Shown: positions 1-7,418, counted from the stretch's first letter. The stretch is 39,466 nucleotides of DNA from Acidobacteriaceae bacterium (GCA_003165075.1 PLSM01000083.1:1-39466); one strand, 5' to 3'. Numbers and translations are program-made. The notes: generated from the sequence alone by a model not told the origin.

Positions 1-998
1 TACCCGTCGCGCGCAATGCCGCGCTCCACCATCTCCAGCGCGGCGATCTTGCGTTTCGGGCCGCCGCTTGCTTGAACGGCCATCAACGCCTCCCGCCCAA
101 TAAACGGACCCTTGTCCAGCTTGAGCCAGCGCTCCAGCCCGCCTTCAAACACGTTGATCTCGTCTGAGATTTCGTGTCCGTAGAGCGGCATCCCCGCCTC
201 AAGCCGCAGGGTGTTGCGCGCGCCCAGCCCGCAGGGGCGAATGCCAAACTCCGCGCCCGCCTCCAGCAGCGCGTCCCACATCTTCACCGTGGTGGCCTCG
301 TCGCTGGGGATGTACACCTCAAACCCGTCTTCGCCGCTGTAGCCGGTGCGCGCGATCATCACGTTGTACACCCCGGCCACCTGGCCCCAGGTGAACCAGT
401 AATTCCGGATCGCCCCCAAATCCACCTTGGTCAGCTTTTGCAGTGTCTCCAGCGCCCGCGGCCCCTGCAGCGCCAGTTGCGAGTAGTAGCTGGAGTAGTC
501 GCTGAGGTGAATTGACGGCATGGCCCCCGCCTGCTGGCGAATCCACGCATAGTCCTTGTCCTTCGTGCCCGCATTCACCACAAGGAGGTAGTCGTTCTCT
601 CCCAGCCGATGAACGAGAATGTCGTCTACAAACGTGCCTGCCGGCGTCAGCAGCGCGGAGTAGTGGGCCTGGCCGTCCTTCAGGCGCGAGGCGTCGTTCA
701 TGGTGATGTGCTGCACGGCCGCCAGCGCGCCCGGGCCGCGAAATTGAATCTCGCCCATGTGGCTCACGTCGAAGAGGCCCACCGCGGTGCGCACCGCCAT
801 GTGCTCGGCGATGAGTCCCCCACCGCCCGTACCGGGGCCCCCGGCGACAGGTCTCTGTCGCTGGGGTGTAAAGCATGGGTACTCCACCGGCATATCCCAC
901 CCGCCAAAGTCCACCATCTTCGCTTTCAGCGCGCGGTGCGTAGCATTCAGCGCGGTCTTCTTCAACGCGGGTGCGACAGGAGCGGTGGGGGTGGTCAT
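1..998 (-). CDS. gcvT: Aminomethyltransferase (glycine cleavage T protein), C-terminus cut by window edge
   Basis: T protein of the glycine cleavage system, which moves the methylene group from the aminomethyl-lipoyl H protein to tetrahydrofolate and releases ammonia. The translation follows the family closely: [13 protein letters not shown] near residue 28, [21 protein letters not shown] after residue 62, then [22 protein letters not shown] and [21 protein letters not shown]. The ATG at 998 follows a good ribosome site (AAGGAAG, 4-5 bases upstream). The gene runs off the left edge after about 332 codons. Oddity: between EY (39-40) and GLIAEH (61-66) there are about 19 extra residues ([10 protein letters not shown], then a Gly/Pro-rich run), encoded by a copy of a dispersed palindromic repeat at 834-868. 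Bacterial T proteins have almost nothing there. The reading frame is kept, so the gene is probably functional. H and P protein genes are not in the window. Confidence 0.95.
   Translation of the reverse strand, partial: MTTPTAPVAPALKKTALNATHRALKAKMVDFGGWDMPVEYPCFTPQRQRPVAGGPGTGGGGLIAEHMAVRTAVGLFDVSHMGEIQFRGPGALAAVQHITMNDASRLKDGQAHYSALLTPAGTFVDDILVHRLGENDYLLVVNAGTKDKDYAWIRQQAGAMPSIHLSDYSSYYSQLALQGPRALETLQKLTKVDLGAIRNYWFTWGQVAGVYNVMIARTGYSGEDGFEVYIPSDEATTVKMWDALLEAGAEFGIRPCGLGARNTLRLEAGMPLYGHEISDEINVFEGGLERWLKLDKGPFIGREALMAVQASGGPKRKIAALEMVERGIARDG
834..868 (+). repeat. REP-like palindrome, copy 1 (inside gcvT)
   Basis: A 35-bp imperfect palindrome: CCCC at 839-842, GCGACA at 844-849, a six-base loop, TGTCGC at 856-861 and GGGG at 863-866, with one G/T position in the stem, followed by TG. 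Related copies in the same orientation lie at 4181-4215 and 23776-23810. This copy is wholly inside the gcvT reading frame. Together with its flanks it explains the extra residues 41-59 of GcvT. Confidence 0.8.
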
Positions 999-1026
999 CG
1001 GGCTTCCTTTCAACAACTCAAACCTA

Positions 1027-1069
1027 CCCTATCCACGATAGGGAGAGGGACGCAGCCGGGTCAAACCCG
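1027..1069. promoter_or_regulatory. Two adjacent hairpins just upstream of gcvT
   Basis: On the gcvT leader side there are two short perfect stems. CCCTATC/GATAGGG (1027-1033 and 1037-1043) has a three-base loop, and CGGGT/ACCCG (1057-1061 and 1065-1069) has a three-base loop. The first ends about 29 bases before the gcvT start. They could be leader RNA hairpins or a protein operator. The conserved core expected of a glycine riboswitch was not recognised. The function is unknown. Confidence 0.35.
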
Positions 1070-1116
1070 CGTGCACTAGGATCAGTGGGGCGGAGCACTC
1101 AGGAAGGGATGTATCC

Positions 1117-1278
1117 ATGGACGCGTTTCGCGGCGTTGTCTTGATTGTTTTCGGCGTGCTGGCGCTTTATCGCGGATGGACCCTCCACACCGGCCGGACC
1201 GCCTTGCTGGCCTATGCCCTGGGAGTGGTGTCCCTGGCCATCGGCGCATGGCGCGTAACCCACAAGCCGCCGGCATAA
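1117..1278 (+). CDS. Small two-helix membrane protein, 53 aa
   Basis: This short ORF starts with ATG 9 bases after a strong ribosome site (AGGAAGG, 1101-1107) and encodes 53 residues. It begins MDAFRGVVLIVFGVLALYRG and ends WRVTHKPPA. Two hydrophobic stretches (about 6-18 and 29-43) are joined by a short polar turn, suggesting an inner-membrane hairpin. It is divergent from gcvT with about 118 bp between the starts. I do not recognise a family. The clean ribosome site and membrane-like composition are the reasons to call it. Confidence 0.6.
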   Translation: MDAFRGVVLIVFGVLALYRGWTLHTGRTALLAYALGVVSLAIGAWRVTHKPPA

Positions 1279-1791
1279 GTCCGGCTCCGCTCGCCCCTTC
1301 GATTCCTCAGAACGGCTGACCTTTTGCATTGAATTAAGTGCGCGCGGCGCATAATGGAATTCGAGTAGAGCGCTGACTGGTCGATGGCAAGAGCGGGAAG
1401 CATCACCAGTCGACCCACGCATCCTGAAGCTGTGCGCGGGCAGGCGCAGCAGGTGTTTGTCTTCCTGAATTTGGGAGGCAAACTGTCCACCTCCCTCCGA
1501 AAATGCCGCCTAACTCCTTTGATGTCTATATTCTGCAGGGAGCTCCTGCGGAATCAATATTTTGCAGCGCACCCCCTGCTCTAAACACATGAAAAGAGAG
1601 ACTTTACCTACAGAATAGGGGGGAGGGGGTAGGATTACTGGGCGGGTACGAACTGTCGACTGACCCGTGCTGCCCGGCAGTCTCCCCGGATGCCGGCGGA
1701 GGCGGATCATCCACAGCCGCGAAGTGCCGGGCGCTTGCAGGTTCTCATGGATATCGGAACCCGCAATGTAGCTCGGCCGGGAAGGAGAGCG
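1279..1791. other. Intergenic stretch of about 510 bp
   Basis: No convincing gene: the ORFs here lack ribosome sites and family features. It contains one clear inverted repeat (1530-1554, listed separately) and a G-run near 1618-1630. No tRNA or mobile element was seen. Confidence 0.5.
1530..1554. repeat. Isolated 10-bp-arm inverted repeat
   Basis: ATTCTGCAGG at 1530-1539 pairs with CCTGCGGAAT at 1545-1554 (one G/T pair) around the loop GAGCT. No T-run follows on either strand, so it is not an obvious intrinsic terminator. It could be a terminator remnant, an operator or a structured small RNA element. Confidence 0.4.
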
Positions 1792-2007
1792 ATGCTCACC
1801 ACAGTAGCAATCTCATTGACCCTGGCGTACTGGCCCGAGGCGGGGTCCATGCCCGCCGGTAGCCTGATTTGGATCATGCTCGCAGTGGTCGTCGTTGGCG
1901 CGCTTATCTGGGTGCTCGCTTGGAACAGCAGAAATTCCCACCTGAAAGGCGCGTGGCGCCCCGCTCACCGTCGCCGCGCCCGCCAGAAGGAAGTCACACT
2001 CAGGTAG
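1792..2007 (+). CDS. Small membrane protein, 71 aa (uncertain)
   Basis: The ATG at 1792 follows a strong ribosome site (GAAGGAGA, 1781-1788, spacing about 3-5). The 71-residue product has one strong hydrophobic helix (residues 23-43, beginning SLIWIMLAVVVVGALIWVLA) followed by a very basic tail (RPAHRRRARQK). The last 43 bp overlap, tail to tail, the 3' end of the opposite-strand membrane gene ending at 1965, which makes the basic tail suspect. No family was recognised. Confidence 0.45.
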   Translation: MLTTVAISLTLAYWPEAGSMPAGSLIWIMLAVVVVGALIWVLAWNSRNSHLKGAWRPAHRRRARQKEVTLR

Positions 2008-2381
2008 AGAAACACCACCACCACCCCCGCCGTCACCAGGAATGTCGTGTGATCGGGGCCGTGCTGCCAACTGGCCCTCATGCGCCAGAGATTGGGAATA
2101 AAGACGGCCACGGGCAGGAAGAAAAAAACGCCTGTAACCTCAAGCCACAGAATGCCGCCTACGCGCGCAAAGGGGCGCAGAAACCCGCCCACCCCGCGGG
2201 CCAGGCTTCCGCTTGCCCGGCGCGCTGCCCGGCCTGCGGCGTGCCCATCCGCCCGGTTGGGCACCGCGGCCGCGGTCCCCTGCTGGCCCGCTGGTGCGCT
2301 GGCGGTGATGTGCTGGCCGGCGATGCGTCCAGCCACACGCAACCCGGTTCCCAACACCCGCCCAATCGTTTCAGGTCTCAT
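1965..2381 (-). CDS. Unknown two-helix membrane protein, 138 aa
   Basis: The first ~80 residues (MRPETIGRVLGTGLRVAGR, then an Ala/Gly/Arg-rich stretch) are probably cytoplasmic. Two hydrophobic helices follow: one within ILWLEVTGVFFFLPVAVF and one within TFLVTAGVVVVFLYLSV. The protein ends SFWRARRR. The start is uncertain. ATG at 2381 is preferred because the protein reads naturally from there, but no good ribosome site precedes it; a GTG at 2420 would add 13 residues. I recognise no function. Confidence 0.6.
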   Translation of the reverse strand: MRPETIGRVLGTGLRVAGRIAGQHITASAPAGQQGTAAAVPNRADGHAAGRAARRASGSLARGVGGFLRPFARVGGILWLEVTGVFFFLPVAVFIPNLWRMRASWQHGPDHTTFLVTAGVVVVFLYLSVTSFWRARRR

Positions 2382-2536
2382 TTCGATATGATGGTAGCAG
2401 CGACGGATGGTGCGAAGCACTTCTCAAGGTTTCCGGCAGTTGCCAGTTGCCCCCAGGCCGCCGTGGAAGTAAGGTAGATGAAATCCCATGCCGCCCCCGC
2501 GCCTGTCATGCGCTGGTCGCCGCTCTGGAGGTACCC

Positions 2537-2836
2537 GTGACATCCCGCCTGCGCGAACTGATTCAACAACTCGGAGAGGCCATCCACGAGTCGGTCATTG
2601 AAAGCGAGCAGATAGCCGGGGTGGTGCAGGATATCCGCAAGCACGGCTTTGATGTGCTGCTGATGCTCGAGGCCACCATCGGCCTCAATGAGGTCACGGC
2701 CAAAGATGCCGCGGACGCTGAGGCCGCCGAAGAAGGCGGCGGCGCCTTCACCCCCAACGACATACACTTCCTCCGCTCCCTCCGCATCGCCGTAGAGGGC
2801 GAAGACGAAGAAGGCGGCGAACCGCAGAGCGAGTAA
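2537..2836 (+). CDS. Hypothetical acidic protein, 99 aa, GTG start
   Basis: A GTG at 2537 lies 5 bases after GGAGG (2527-2531), which fixes the start; the frame stays open upstream but has no ribosome site. The 99-residue product begins MTSRLRELIQQLGEAIHES and is soluble and mostly helical. It has a central VVQDIRKHGFDVLLMLEAT segment and an acidic tail rich in Glu/Asp (GEDEEGGEPQSE). It is divergent from the membrane gene ending at 1965. It looks like a conserved small hypothetical protein, but I cannot assign a role. Confidence 0.65.
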   Translation: MTSRLRELIQQLGEAIHESVIESEQIAGVVQDIRKHGFDVLLMLEATIGLNEVTAKDAADAEAAEEGGGAFTPNDIHFLRSLRIAVEGEDEEGGEPQSE

Positions 2837-2924
2837 CGCGCACGGTCACGGATTCCGCTGTGGGTGGCGTTCTGCAGACCTCGGCACAGTCAAGGGAATA
2901 CTTACCCTCCGCCAGATAGTCGTA

Positions 2925-4031
2925 TCAACTGCGCCAGTGCAGCTCCACCGGTCCATCCATCGGATGCCTTGGCTCTGTACCCCCTGCCGCATCCAACCGC
3001 GCCTGCTTCAGCGCAAAGTACCACTTGGCCGGCTTGTCGGCGTCGTCGATCAGCATCAGGCTGGGATTGTGCCTGAGCCCCTCCGCCTGCTGGATCATCG
3101 TGATTTGATCCTGGCGCACAAACCGCGCCCCAAAAAATTTGGCGATCGGCGTCACCAGCGGCACGTGGTAGAACACGTTCCATGCGGCCACCACGTCAAT
3201 GCGGCAGGTTGAGGCGGTCACCGGCGTCACCGTAGTCAGGCTGCTGAACCACTTGTCGCCGCAGCGAATCACCTCCGTGCGCCGGTTGGGCAGCACAAAG
3301 TCGATGGTGGTCTCCACCGGCTGGCCATAGACGCCGAGCAGCTTATACGGCGCGGAGTTGCCGCTGGGCGCGTGGGCGCTCATGCGGAACCCCTCGGGAA
3401 TGGGCTCGAAGCGCTTGGTCTTTTCGCGGATGCTGGCCCGTGAGCGCCACCACCACGCCTGGTGCACAAACGGCCCGTGCGCCGGGTCCATCAGCCCGAT
3501 GATCCCGTGGTCCACGTTGCAAGGCAGGTCGGCGGTCAGAAACGCGTTGCGGTAGCGCGGCCCGAACTTGGCCAACTCCGGCACAGGGGGCTGCGCGCCC
3601 GGCGAACGCCTTCCGCTTCCCGGGCCAGGGATAAAGACCCAGGCGTGTCCATCGCGTTCCTCGCAGGCGAAGGCGGTAGCGTAGATGCGGGTCGCGTCCA
3701 GGCGGTCGTGTTTTGAGAGCGAGGGAATCAGTTCGCACCGCCCGCTGCACGGCTCAAACTCCCAGCCGTGGTAGCGGCAGGTGACGCGCTGGCCGTCGAA
3801 CCAGCCTTCGCTCAGCGGAATTCCGCGATGCGGGCAACTGTCGCGCAGCGCAAACACGCGCCCGTCGCCGCGCCGGCCCAGCACCAGCGGAATCCCTAGC
3901 AGCATGGCCTTTGCCAGCTTGCTCTTGCGCAGCCGGTCGGTGCGCAGTGCCGGGTACCAGTCGTCATAAATGAGCGTGGCAGACGGCCCCTGGATGGGGA
4001 CACCAGCTTCCGTTGTGGTCAGGAACGGCAT
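2925..4031 (-). CDS. Rieske [2Fe-2S] non-heme iron oxygenase, 368 aa
   Basis: Terminal oxygenase subunit of a Rieske-type mono- or dioxygenase. The N-terminal Rieske domain shows C66-P-H68 and C85-x2-H88 (CPHRG and CRYHGW), the two Cys and two His that hold the 2Fe-2S cluster. The catalytic domain has NVDHGIIGLMDPAHGPFVH, with D182, H185 and H190 matching the D-x2-H-x4-H facial-triad pattern for mononuclear iron. The length is normal for the pheophorbide a oxygenase/VanA-like branch. The substrate cannot be read from sequence. No reductase or ferredoxin gene is adjacent, so electrons must come from elsewhere. The ATG at 4031 has an AAGGTGAG-like ribosome site upstream. Confidence 0.9.
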   Translation of the reverse strand: MPFLTTTEAGVPIQGPSATLIYDDWYPALRTDRLRKSKLAKAMLLGIPLVLGRRGDGRVFALRDSCPHRGIPLSEGWFDGQRVTCRYHGWEFEPCSGRCELIPSLSKHDRLDATRIYATAFACEERDGHAWVFIPGPGSGRRSPGAQPPVPELAKFGPRYRNAFLTADLPCNVDHGIIGLMDPAHGPFVHQAWWWRSRASIREKTKRFEPIPEGFRMSAHAPSGNSAPYKLLGVYGQPVETTIDFVLPNRRTEVIRCGDKWFSSLTTVTPVTASTCRIDVVAAWNVFYHVPLVTPIAKFFGARFVRQDQITMIQQAEGLRHNPSLMLIDDADKPAKWYFALKQARLDAAGGTEPRHPMDGPVELHWRS

Positions 4032-4180
4032 GTGGCACTCACCTTAGCATTCCCGCCGCAGCCCTCGCCAACCGGAATGCGGGAATTGAAGAGAACCGCT
4101 CTGTGCCACTCAACCCAACGGTATGAGCAGCGCCTGAAACTGGTTGCACAAATCCGGGCTTTGAAAGGGCATGGCCTATT

Positions 4181-4215
4181 GGGGTCCCCGGCGACGGGTC
4201 TTTGTCGCTGGTGTG
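4181..4215 (+). repeat. REP-like palindrome, copy 2
   Basis: Same 35-bp unit as at 834-868: GGGGTCCCC, then GCGAC (4191-4195), a loop containing GGTCTT, then GTCGC, then TGGTGTG. It is intergenic, upstream of the Rieske gene, in the same orientation as the other copies. The right arm has one change (GGTG instead of GGGG). Confidence 0.75.
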
Positions 4216-4303
4216 ATCTTCAGCCATGCCGCAAATCGATAAGAATCGAACTTCGCCGGATTCGCCCGAATTCTGCGGTCACGTCTGGGCTGACTACAAA
4301 GTA

Positions 4304-4333
4304 ATTGACGGGTTGTCCATTGACGGGTTGTCC
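4304..4333 (+). repeat. Perfect 15-bp tandem duplication
   Basis: ATTGACGGGTTGTCC occurs twice with no spacer (4304-4318 and 4319-4333). It lies about 120 bp upstream of the TIR-like gene, in intergenic DNA. Confidence 0.85.
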
Positions 4334-4454
4334 ACCATCCGACCGGAGCCCCGGATAGTGCAGGACCAAACCCCCAGTCCCGCTACAAAGGTTATGGAAC
4401 CCGATGTAGAAGGCCCCGCGATGAGGCTCAGCCGGTGCTATCCTCTAGCGAGAT

Positions 4455-5120
4455 ATGCGAGCACAGCTGTTTTATAAACTGAAGGTTCTTCAAATTGGGC
4501 AGTTCAAGGAAGCTTGCGAGAAGGCTTTTAGCGCAGTGCTAGGGCAAGATTGCAAGATTGAGGTCGAATACCCGCGCTATCCGAGTCCCGGCGTGAAAGA
4601 CGAGGTCCGCCTTGACGCGGAAAGCCTTCGGGCCGTCGTCGATCTCGACAACGTCGACTTCACCATATCTGGTTATGAAAAGGGCAGAGACTATGGCGGA
4701 GTCTATCTCCTATTTGCTAGGGCGGTTGAAGGAAAGTCATTCGCAGTTTACGCCTCGGACAAGAGGGCTTTTCGGTGTCTAGAGATTATCGCAACGTCTC
4801 TTGACCTTGAGCAGACAGAAGAGCCGGTAGACGACAGGGAAGATCTTGAGACGAGAGTTGCGGCGCTAGAGAAAGCAGCGAAAATCGCGGGGAACAATCC
4901 AAAGTGCTTCATATCTTTCAAGTTTGACGATCCTCAAACTGTCACGCAGGTGAATAGCCTTAAACGATTGCTGGCAGCGGTACACATAGAATTCTTGACA
5001 GGCGAGCAATTCGAGCCCCGCAGAATTGAAGACAAGGTCACAGCAAGACTCAGAGCCGACGTGAATTTCCTTATCGCAGTTATCACTAAAGCGGGAGAAT
5101 CCAAGTGGATTCGTGATTAG
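4455..5120 (+). CDS. TIR-like protein, N-terminal part, ends at an in-frame TAG (221 aa)
   Basis: Three parts can be read. Residues 1-125 are an unrecognised domain (MRAQLFYKLKVLQIGQFKEA onward). Residues 126-147 are a short coiled-coil-like linker (DREDLETRVAALEKAAK). From residue 150 a TIR-like fold begins: KCFISFKFDD as strand A, LLAAVHIEFLTGEQF as the next helix and strand, and VNFLIAVITKAGESKWIRD as strand D plus the start of helix C. TIR domains in bacteria usually cleave NAD+ or make signal nucleotides in antiviral defence. The frame stops at TAG (5118-5120) but continues for 64 codons with clear TIR homology, so the gene is split by one codon; GAG to TAG would explain it. Codon use is more AT-rich than the neighbours, suggesting transfer. 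The ribosome site is weak. It is probably a pseudogene or an assembly error. No partner defence gene is adjacent. Confidence 0.65.
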   Translation: MRAQLFYKLKVLQIGQFKEACEKAFSAVLGQDCKIEVEYPRYPSPGVKDEVRLDAESLRAVVDLDNVDFTISGYEKGRDYGGVYLLFARAVEGKSFAVYASDKRAFRCLEIIATSLDLEQTEEPVDDREDLETRVAALEKAAKIAGNNPKCFISFKFDDPQTVTQVNSLKRLLAAVHIEFLTGEQFEPRRIEDKVTARLRADVNFLIAVITKAGESKWIRD

Positions 5121-5315
5121 ATGGTCGATGCACGTTCTCGTGGACTTTGGATAGTGATCTTGCTTGAAGAGGGCGCCACGTTCGATAAAGGAATCTTCGG
5201 AACGCTAGAGTATATCCCCTACACGGCTGCGATTGAACGAACATTTCCCGGAGTGCTTGAAGGCATTAATTTCATAAGAGCCGACATCTCGAAACGCAGT
5301 TCAAGTGAGAATTGA
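5121..5315 (+). pseudogene. TIR-like protein, C-terminal part after the amber codon (64 aa)
   Basis: It is in the same frame as the upstream piece and begins with ATG directly after its TAG. The residues MVDARSRGLWIVILLEEG complete helix C and strand E of the TIR-like fold, and FDKGIFGTLEYIPY and LEGINFIRADI match the usual tail of bacterial TIR-like proteins. There is no separate ribosome site. If translated, it would have to come from reinitiation at the stop-start junction or from read-through. It is best viewed as the 3' part of the same broken gene (4455-5315). Confidence 0.6.
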
Positions 5316-5623
5316 ATGGCGGGCTCACGTCATTGTTTTGCGGTTCCGGAGAGGTTACGCCTGGATCACCGCCTACTTGCCAATTAGTACTTGTTAACTG
5401 CCCGCACTCCATAATCCAGCGGTCTGCGGTTTCGGCCGCAGGGAGCTGCTGGACGGGATTCGGAGTTCTTGGGCAAAGGCCTGACCTTTTGGGCAAGGCC
5501 TGAAGTTTTAAGGCAAGTCGCCGAGTTTTTAGGCAAGCCCCGGACTTCTTGGGCAACAGAGGCTTTTAGGCAAAGCCCCCCGAAGGAATGGTCGCTCACC
5601 AGAGGAACTCATGCAGAGATTCG
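5316..5623. other. Intergenic stretch of about 310 bp with tandem repeat
   Basis: It lies between the broken TIR-like gene and the convergent aminopeptidase gene. Short ORFs on both strands are caused by the 20-bp repeat array (5462-5578). No gene is supported and no clear terminator is visible. Confidence 0.6.
5462..5578 (+). repeat. Six-unit tandem array, 20-bp period
   Basis: The core GGCAA recurs at 5472, 5492, 5512, 5532, 5552 and 5569, giving spacings of 20, 20, 20, 20 and 17 bp. Each core is preceded by a T-rich run (TTCTTG, TTTTG, TTTTA) and usually followed by GCC or CCC. A unit reads roughly GACTTCTTGGGCAAGGCCTG. The period is not a multiple of three, so it is a DNA-level array, not a protein repeat. 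The units have diverged. It looks like an iteron array in period, but nothing nearby encodes a replication protein. Confidence 0.75.
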
Positions 5624-6886
5624 TTAGACCCATTCCCCCTGCCGCATCAGCGGCTCGGCAGTTTCTTCGGCGGTGATGCCGTCAATGTCCAGCTTCTCCG
5701 ATCCGATCATCCAGTCCACGTGGATCAGGCTGTCGTTGGCGCCCTTGGCCGCAAGCTGCTCGGGAGTCAGCTTGTCTCCGTCGCGCACGCACGATGTGTA
5801 AGCCTGCCCCAACGCGATATGGGACGCGGCATTTTCATCGAAAAGAGTGTTGTAGAAGAGCATTCCGCTGTGCGCGATCGGCGACGAATGCGGCACCAGC
5901 GCCACTTCGCCCAATCGCCGCGCGCCCTCGTCGGTGTCGATCAGCTTCCGCAGCACCTCTTCGCCGCGCGTCGCATGCGCCTCCACAATGCATCCCTTCT
6001 CAAACCGCACCTGGATGCCTTCGATCATGGTCCCTTGGTGCGAAAGCGGCTTGGTTGCGGTCACGGTGCCCTCGGCGCGCTCCTTATGCGGCATGCTGAA
6101 AACCTCTTCCGTCGGCATGTTGGGAATGCAGTAGAGTCCGTTCCCCGCCGTCGTACCGCCGCCCATCCACACGTGGTCATCCGCCAGCCCCAGCAGGAAA
6201 TCGGTTCCTGGCCCGCGGTAGCGCAACGCCGCGTAGCGCTTTTCGTTCAGCCGCGCCGCACGCATCTGCAGATCGGCATCGTGCGTCTTCCACGCGCCCA
6301 CCGGATCCTGCTGGTTGATGCGCGTAGTCTCGAAAATCGCCTCCCACAGCTTGTCCATCGCTGCGTCGGGCGCATCCTCGGGAAACATCGCCGCGGCCCA
6401 CGCCGGCGTGGCGCAGGCCACGATGGTCCAGTTGATCTCGTGGCGCGTAATCAACTCCAGCGCCGGCCGATAGGCTTGTGAAACGGCGCGATTCGCGCGG
6501 CCCACCTTGTCGGTGTCTTCGTTTGCCAGCAGCGCCGGATTCCCACCCGCGATGGCCAGTCGTGCCGCGCCGCTCTTGAATGCAGCGCCCATTCCGTCGT
6601 ACAGCCACTTCGCCGCGTGGTCAAAGCTCTCCGTGGGCGCGAAGTGGTAACGCATCAGCGTCGCCTCATCGTCGCTATAGAGCGTGGTCACCAGCGAAGC
6701 GCCCGCGCGGTAGGCCTGCTCCGTAATACGCCGGGCCAGGGGCAGCGCGTCCAGCGATGCGGTCATCACCAGTTCCTGCCCGGCCCGCAGGCCAAGCCCG
6801 ACCTTCACCGCGACTTCCGCCAATTTGTCCAGCTTCAGTGCATGCGCCAGCTTTTGTTCCTGTGTGGATGCAGCAGTCGTTGTCAT
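5624..6886 (-). CDS. Aminopeptidase, M29 family (thermophilic-type metallopeptidase), 420 aa
   Basis: Cytoplasmic metallo-aminopeptidase of the AmpS/PepS/aminopeptidase T family, which removes N-terminal residues from peptides using a two-metal centre. The N-terminal domain begins LAEVAVKVGLGLRAGQELVM. The metal-binding C-terminal half shows the expected acidic and His/Tyr positions: NMPTEEVFSMPHKERAEGTV, VEAHATRGEEVL, LGEVALVPHSSPIAHSGMLF, YNTLFDENAASHIALGQAY and SLIHVDWMIGS. The length is usual for M29. The ATG at 6886 (MTTTAAS) is chosen because the family starts there; the frame is open for 44 more codons with no homology. A ribosome site AGGAGAA lies about 12 bases upstream. It is a single gene, convergent with the TIR-like gene. 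Confidence 0.92.
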   Translation of the reverse strand: MTTTAASTQEQKLAHALKLDKLAEVAVKVGLGLRAGQELVMTASLDALPLARRITEQAYRAGASLVTTLYSDDEATLMRYHFAPTESFDHAAKWLYDGMGAAFKSGAARLAIAGGNPALLANEDTDKVGRANRAVSQAYRPALELITRHEINWTIVACATPAWAAAMFPEDAPDAAMDKLWEAIFETTRINQQDPVGAWKTHDADLQMRAARLNEKRYAALRYRGPGTDFLLGLADDHVWMGGGTTAGNGLYCIPNMPTEEVFSMPHKERAEGTVTATKPLSHQGTMIEGIQVRFEKGCIVEAHATRGEEVLRKLIDTDEGARRLGEVALVPHSSPIAHSGMLFYNTLFDENAASHIALGQAYTSCVRDGDKLTPEQLAAKGANDSLIHVDWMIGSEKLDIDGITAEETAEPLMRQGEWV

Positions 6887-7115
6887 CTCAGTCTTTGTTC
6901 TCCTAAAAGGGGGTGGGGATACCGGCTTGTGGGATTGTCCCAGACGGCATTTGACACTCACCCTAGCATTGTCGCGGATAACCCCTCCGCCGGGCCACCC
7001 CGCCTGCGACGTGGGCACTCCGCCGGAAGGCCCATGACCGATATCAATTCACTTCACAATCCCCCTCATCCATGCGTACACTTGAGCAATTCCCCGTCTG
7101 GAGGAGGTTGTCGCC

Positions 7116-7391
7116 GTGCCCAAATTCGTGATCGAGCGTGAGATTCCCGGAGCCGGTTCCTTGTCGGTTCCGCAACTGCAGGCTATCGCGCAGAAGTCGT
7201 GTTCTGTGCTGAGGAATCTTGGGCCGCAGATTCAGTGGCTGCACAGCTACGTCACCGACAACAAGATTTATTGCGTCTACATTGCGCCCGATGAAGCCAC
7301 GGTGCGCGAGCACGCCAGCCAGGGAGGATTTCCGGCCAATAGCGTCCAGCAGATAAGGCGCATGATTGATCCCACCACGGCCGAGGCCTGA
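7116..7391 (+). CDS. DUF4242-like small protein, 91 aa
   Basis: The GTG at 7116 sits 8 bases after GAGGAGG (7101-7107), a very strong ribosome site. The 91-residue product has the DUF4242 pattern: MPKFVIEREIPGAGSLS, then a helix LQAIAQKSCSVLRNLG, then IQWLHSYVTDNKIYCVYIAPDE and a final helix REHASQGGFPANSVQQIRRM. Members are small ferredoxin-like-fold proteins; one Streptomyces relative has been reported as nickel-binding. The role here is unknown. It is convergent with the DUF116 gene, with 27 bp between the ends. Confidence 0.8.
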   Translation: MPKFVIEREIPGAGSLSVPQLQAIAQKSCSVLRNLGPQIQWLHSYVTDNKIYCVYIAPDEATVREHASQGGFPANSVQQIRRMIDPTTAEA

Positions 7392-7418
7392 CCCGGCGGC
7401 ACGCGGAAGCCCGGCGAA

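Larger units (their letters stand above)
4032..4454. other. Intergenic stretch of about 420 bp with repeats
   Basis: It lies between the divergent Rieske gene and the TIR-like gene and contains no supported gene. It holds REP-like copy 2 (4181-4215) and a perfect 15-bp tandem duplication (4304-4333). The side next to the TIR-like gene is richer in A and T than the surroundings. Confidence 0.6.

Noticed and set aside
999..1116. Glycine riboswitch upstream of gcvT
   Set aside because: Only two short hairpins are visible; the conserved riboswitch core was not recognised.
4032..4304. A 90-codon plus-strand ORF
   Set aside because: It spans REP-like copy 2 and has no ribosome site or protein-like features.
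5462..5578. Tandem array as a CRISPR array or plasmid origin
   Set aside because: There are no spacers between units and no Cas or Rep gene; the units are contiguous and diverged.
5272..5599. Minus-strand ORFs with repeated LPK/CLKT-like peptides
   Set aside because: They come from the 20-bp repeat array, whose period shifts frame; no start signal supports a protein.
5588..6481. A 297-codon plus-strand ORF
   Set aside because: It is the antisense of the M29 aminopeptidase, with no motif or ribosome site.
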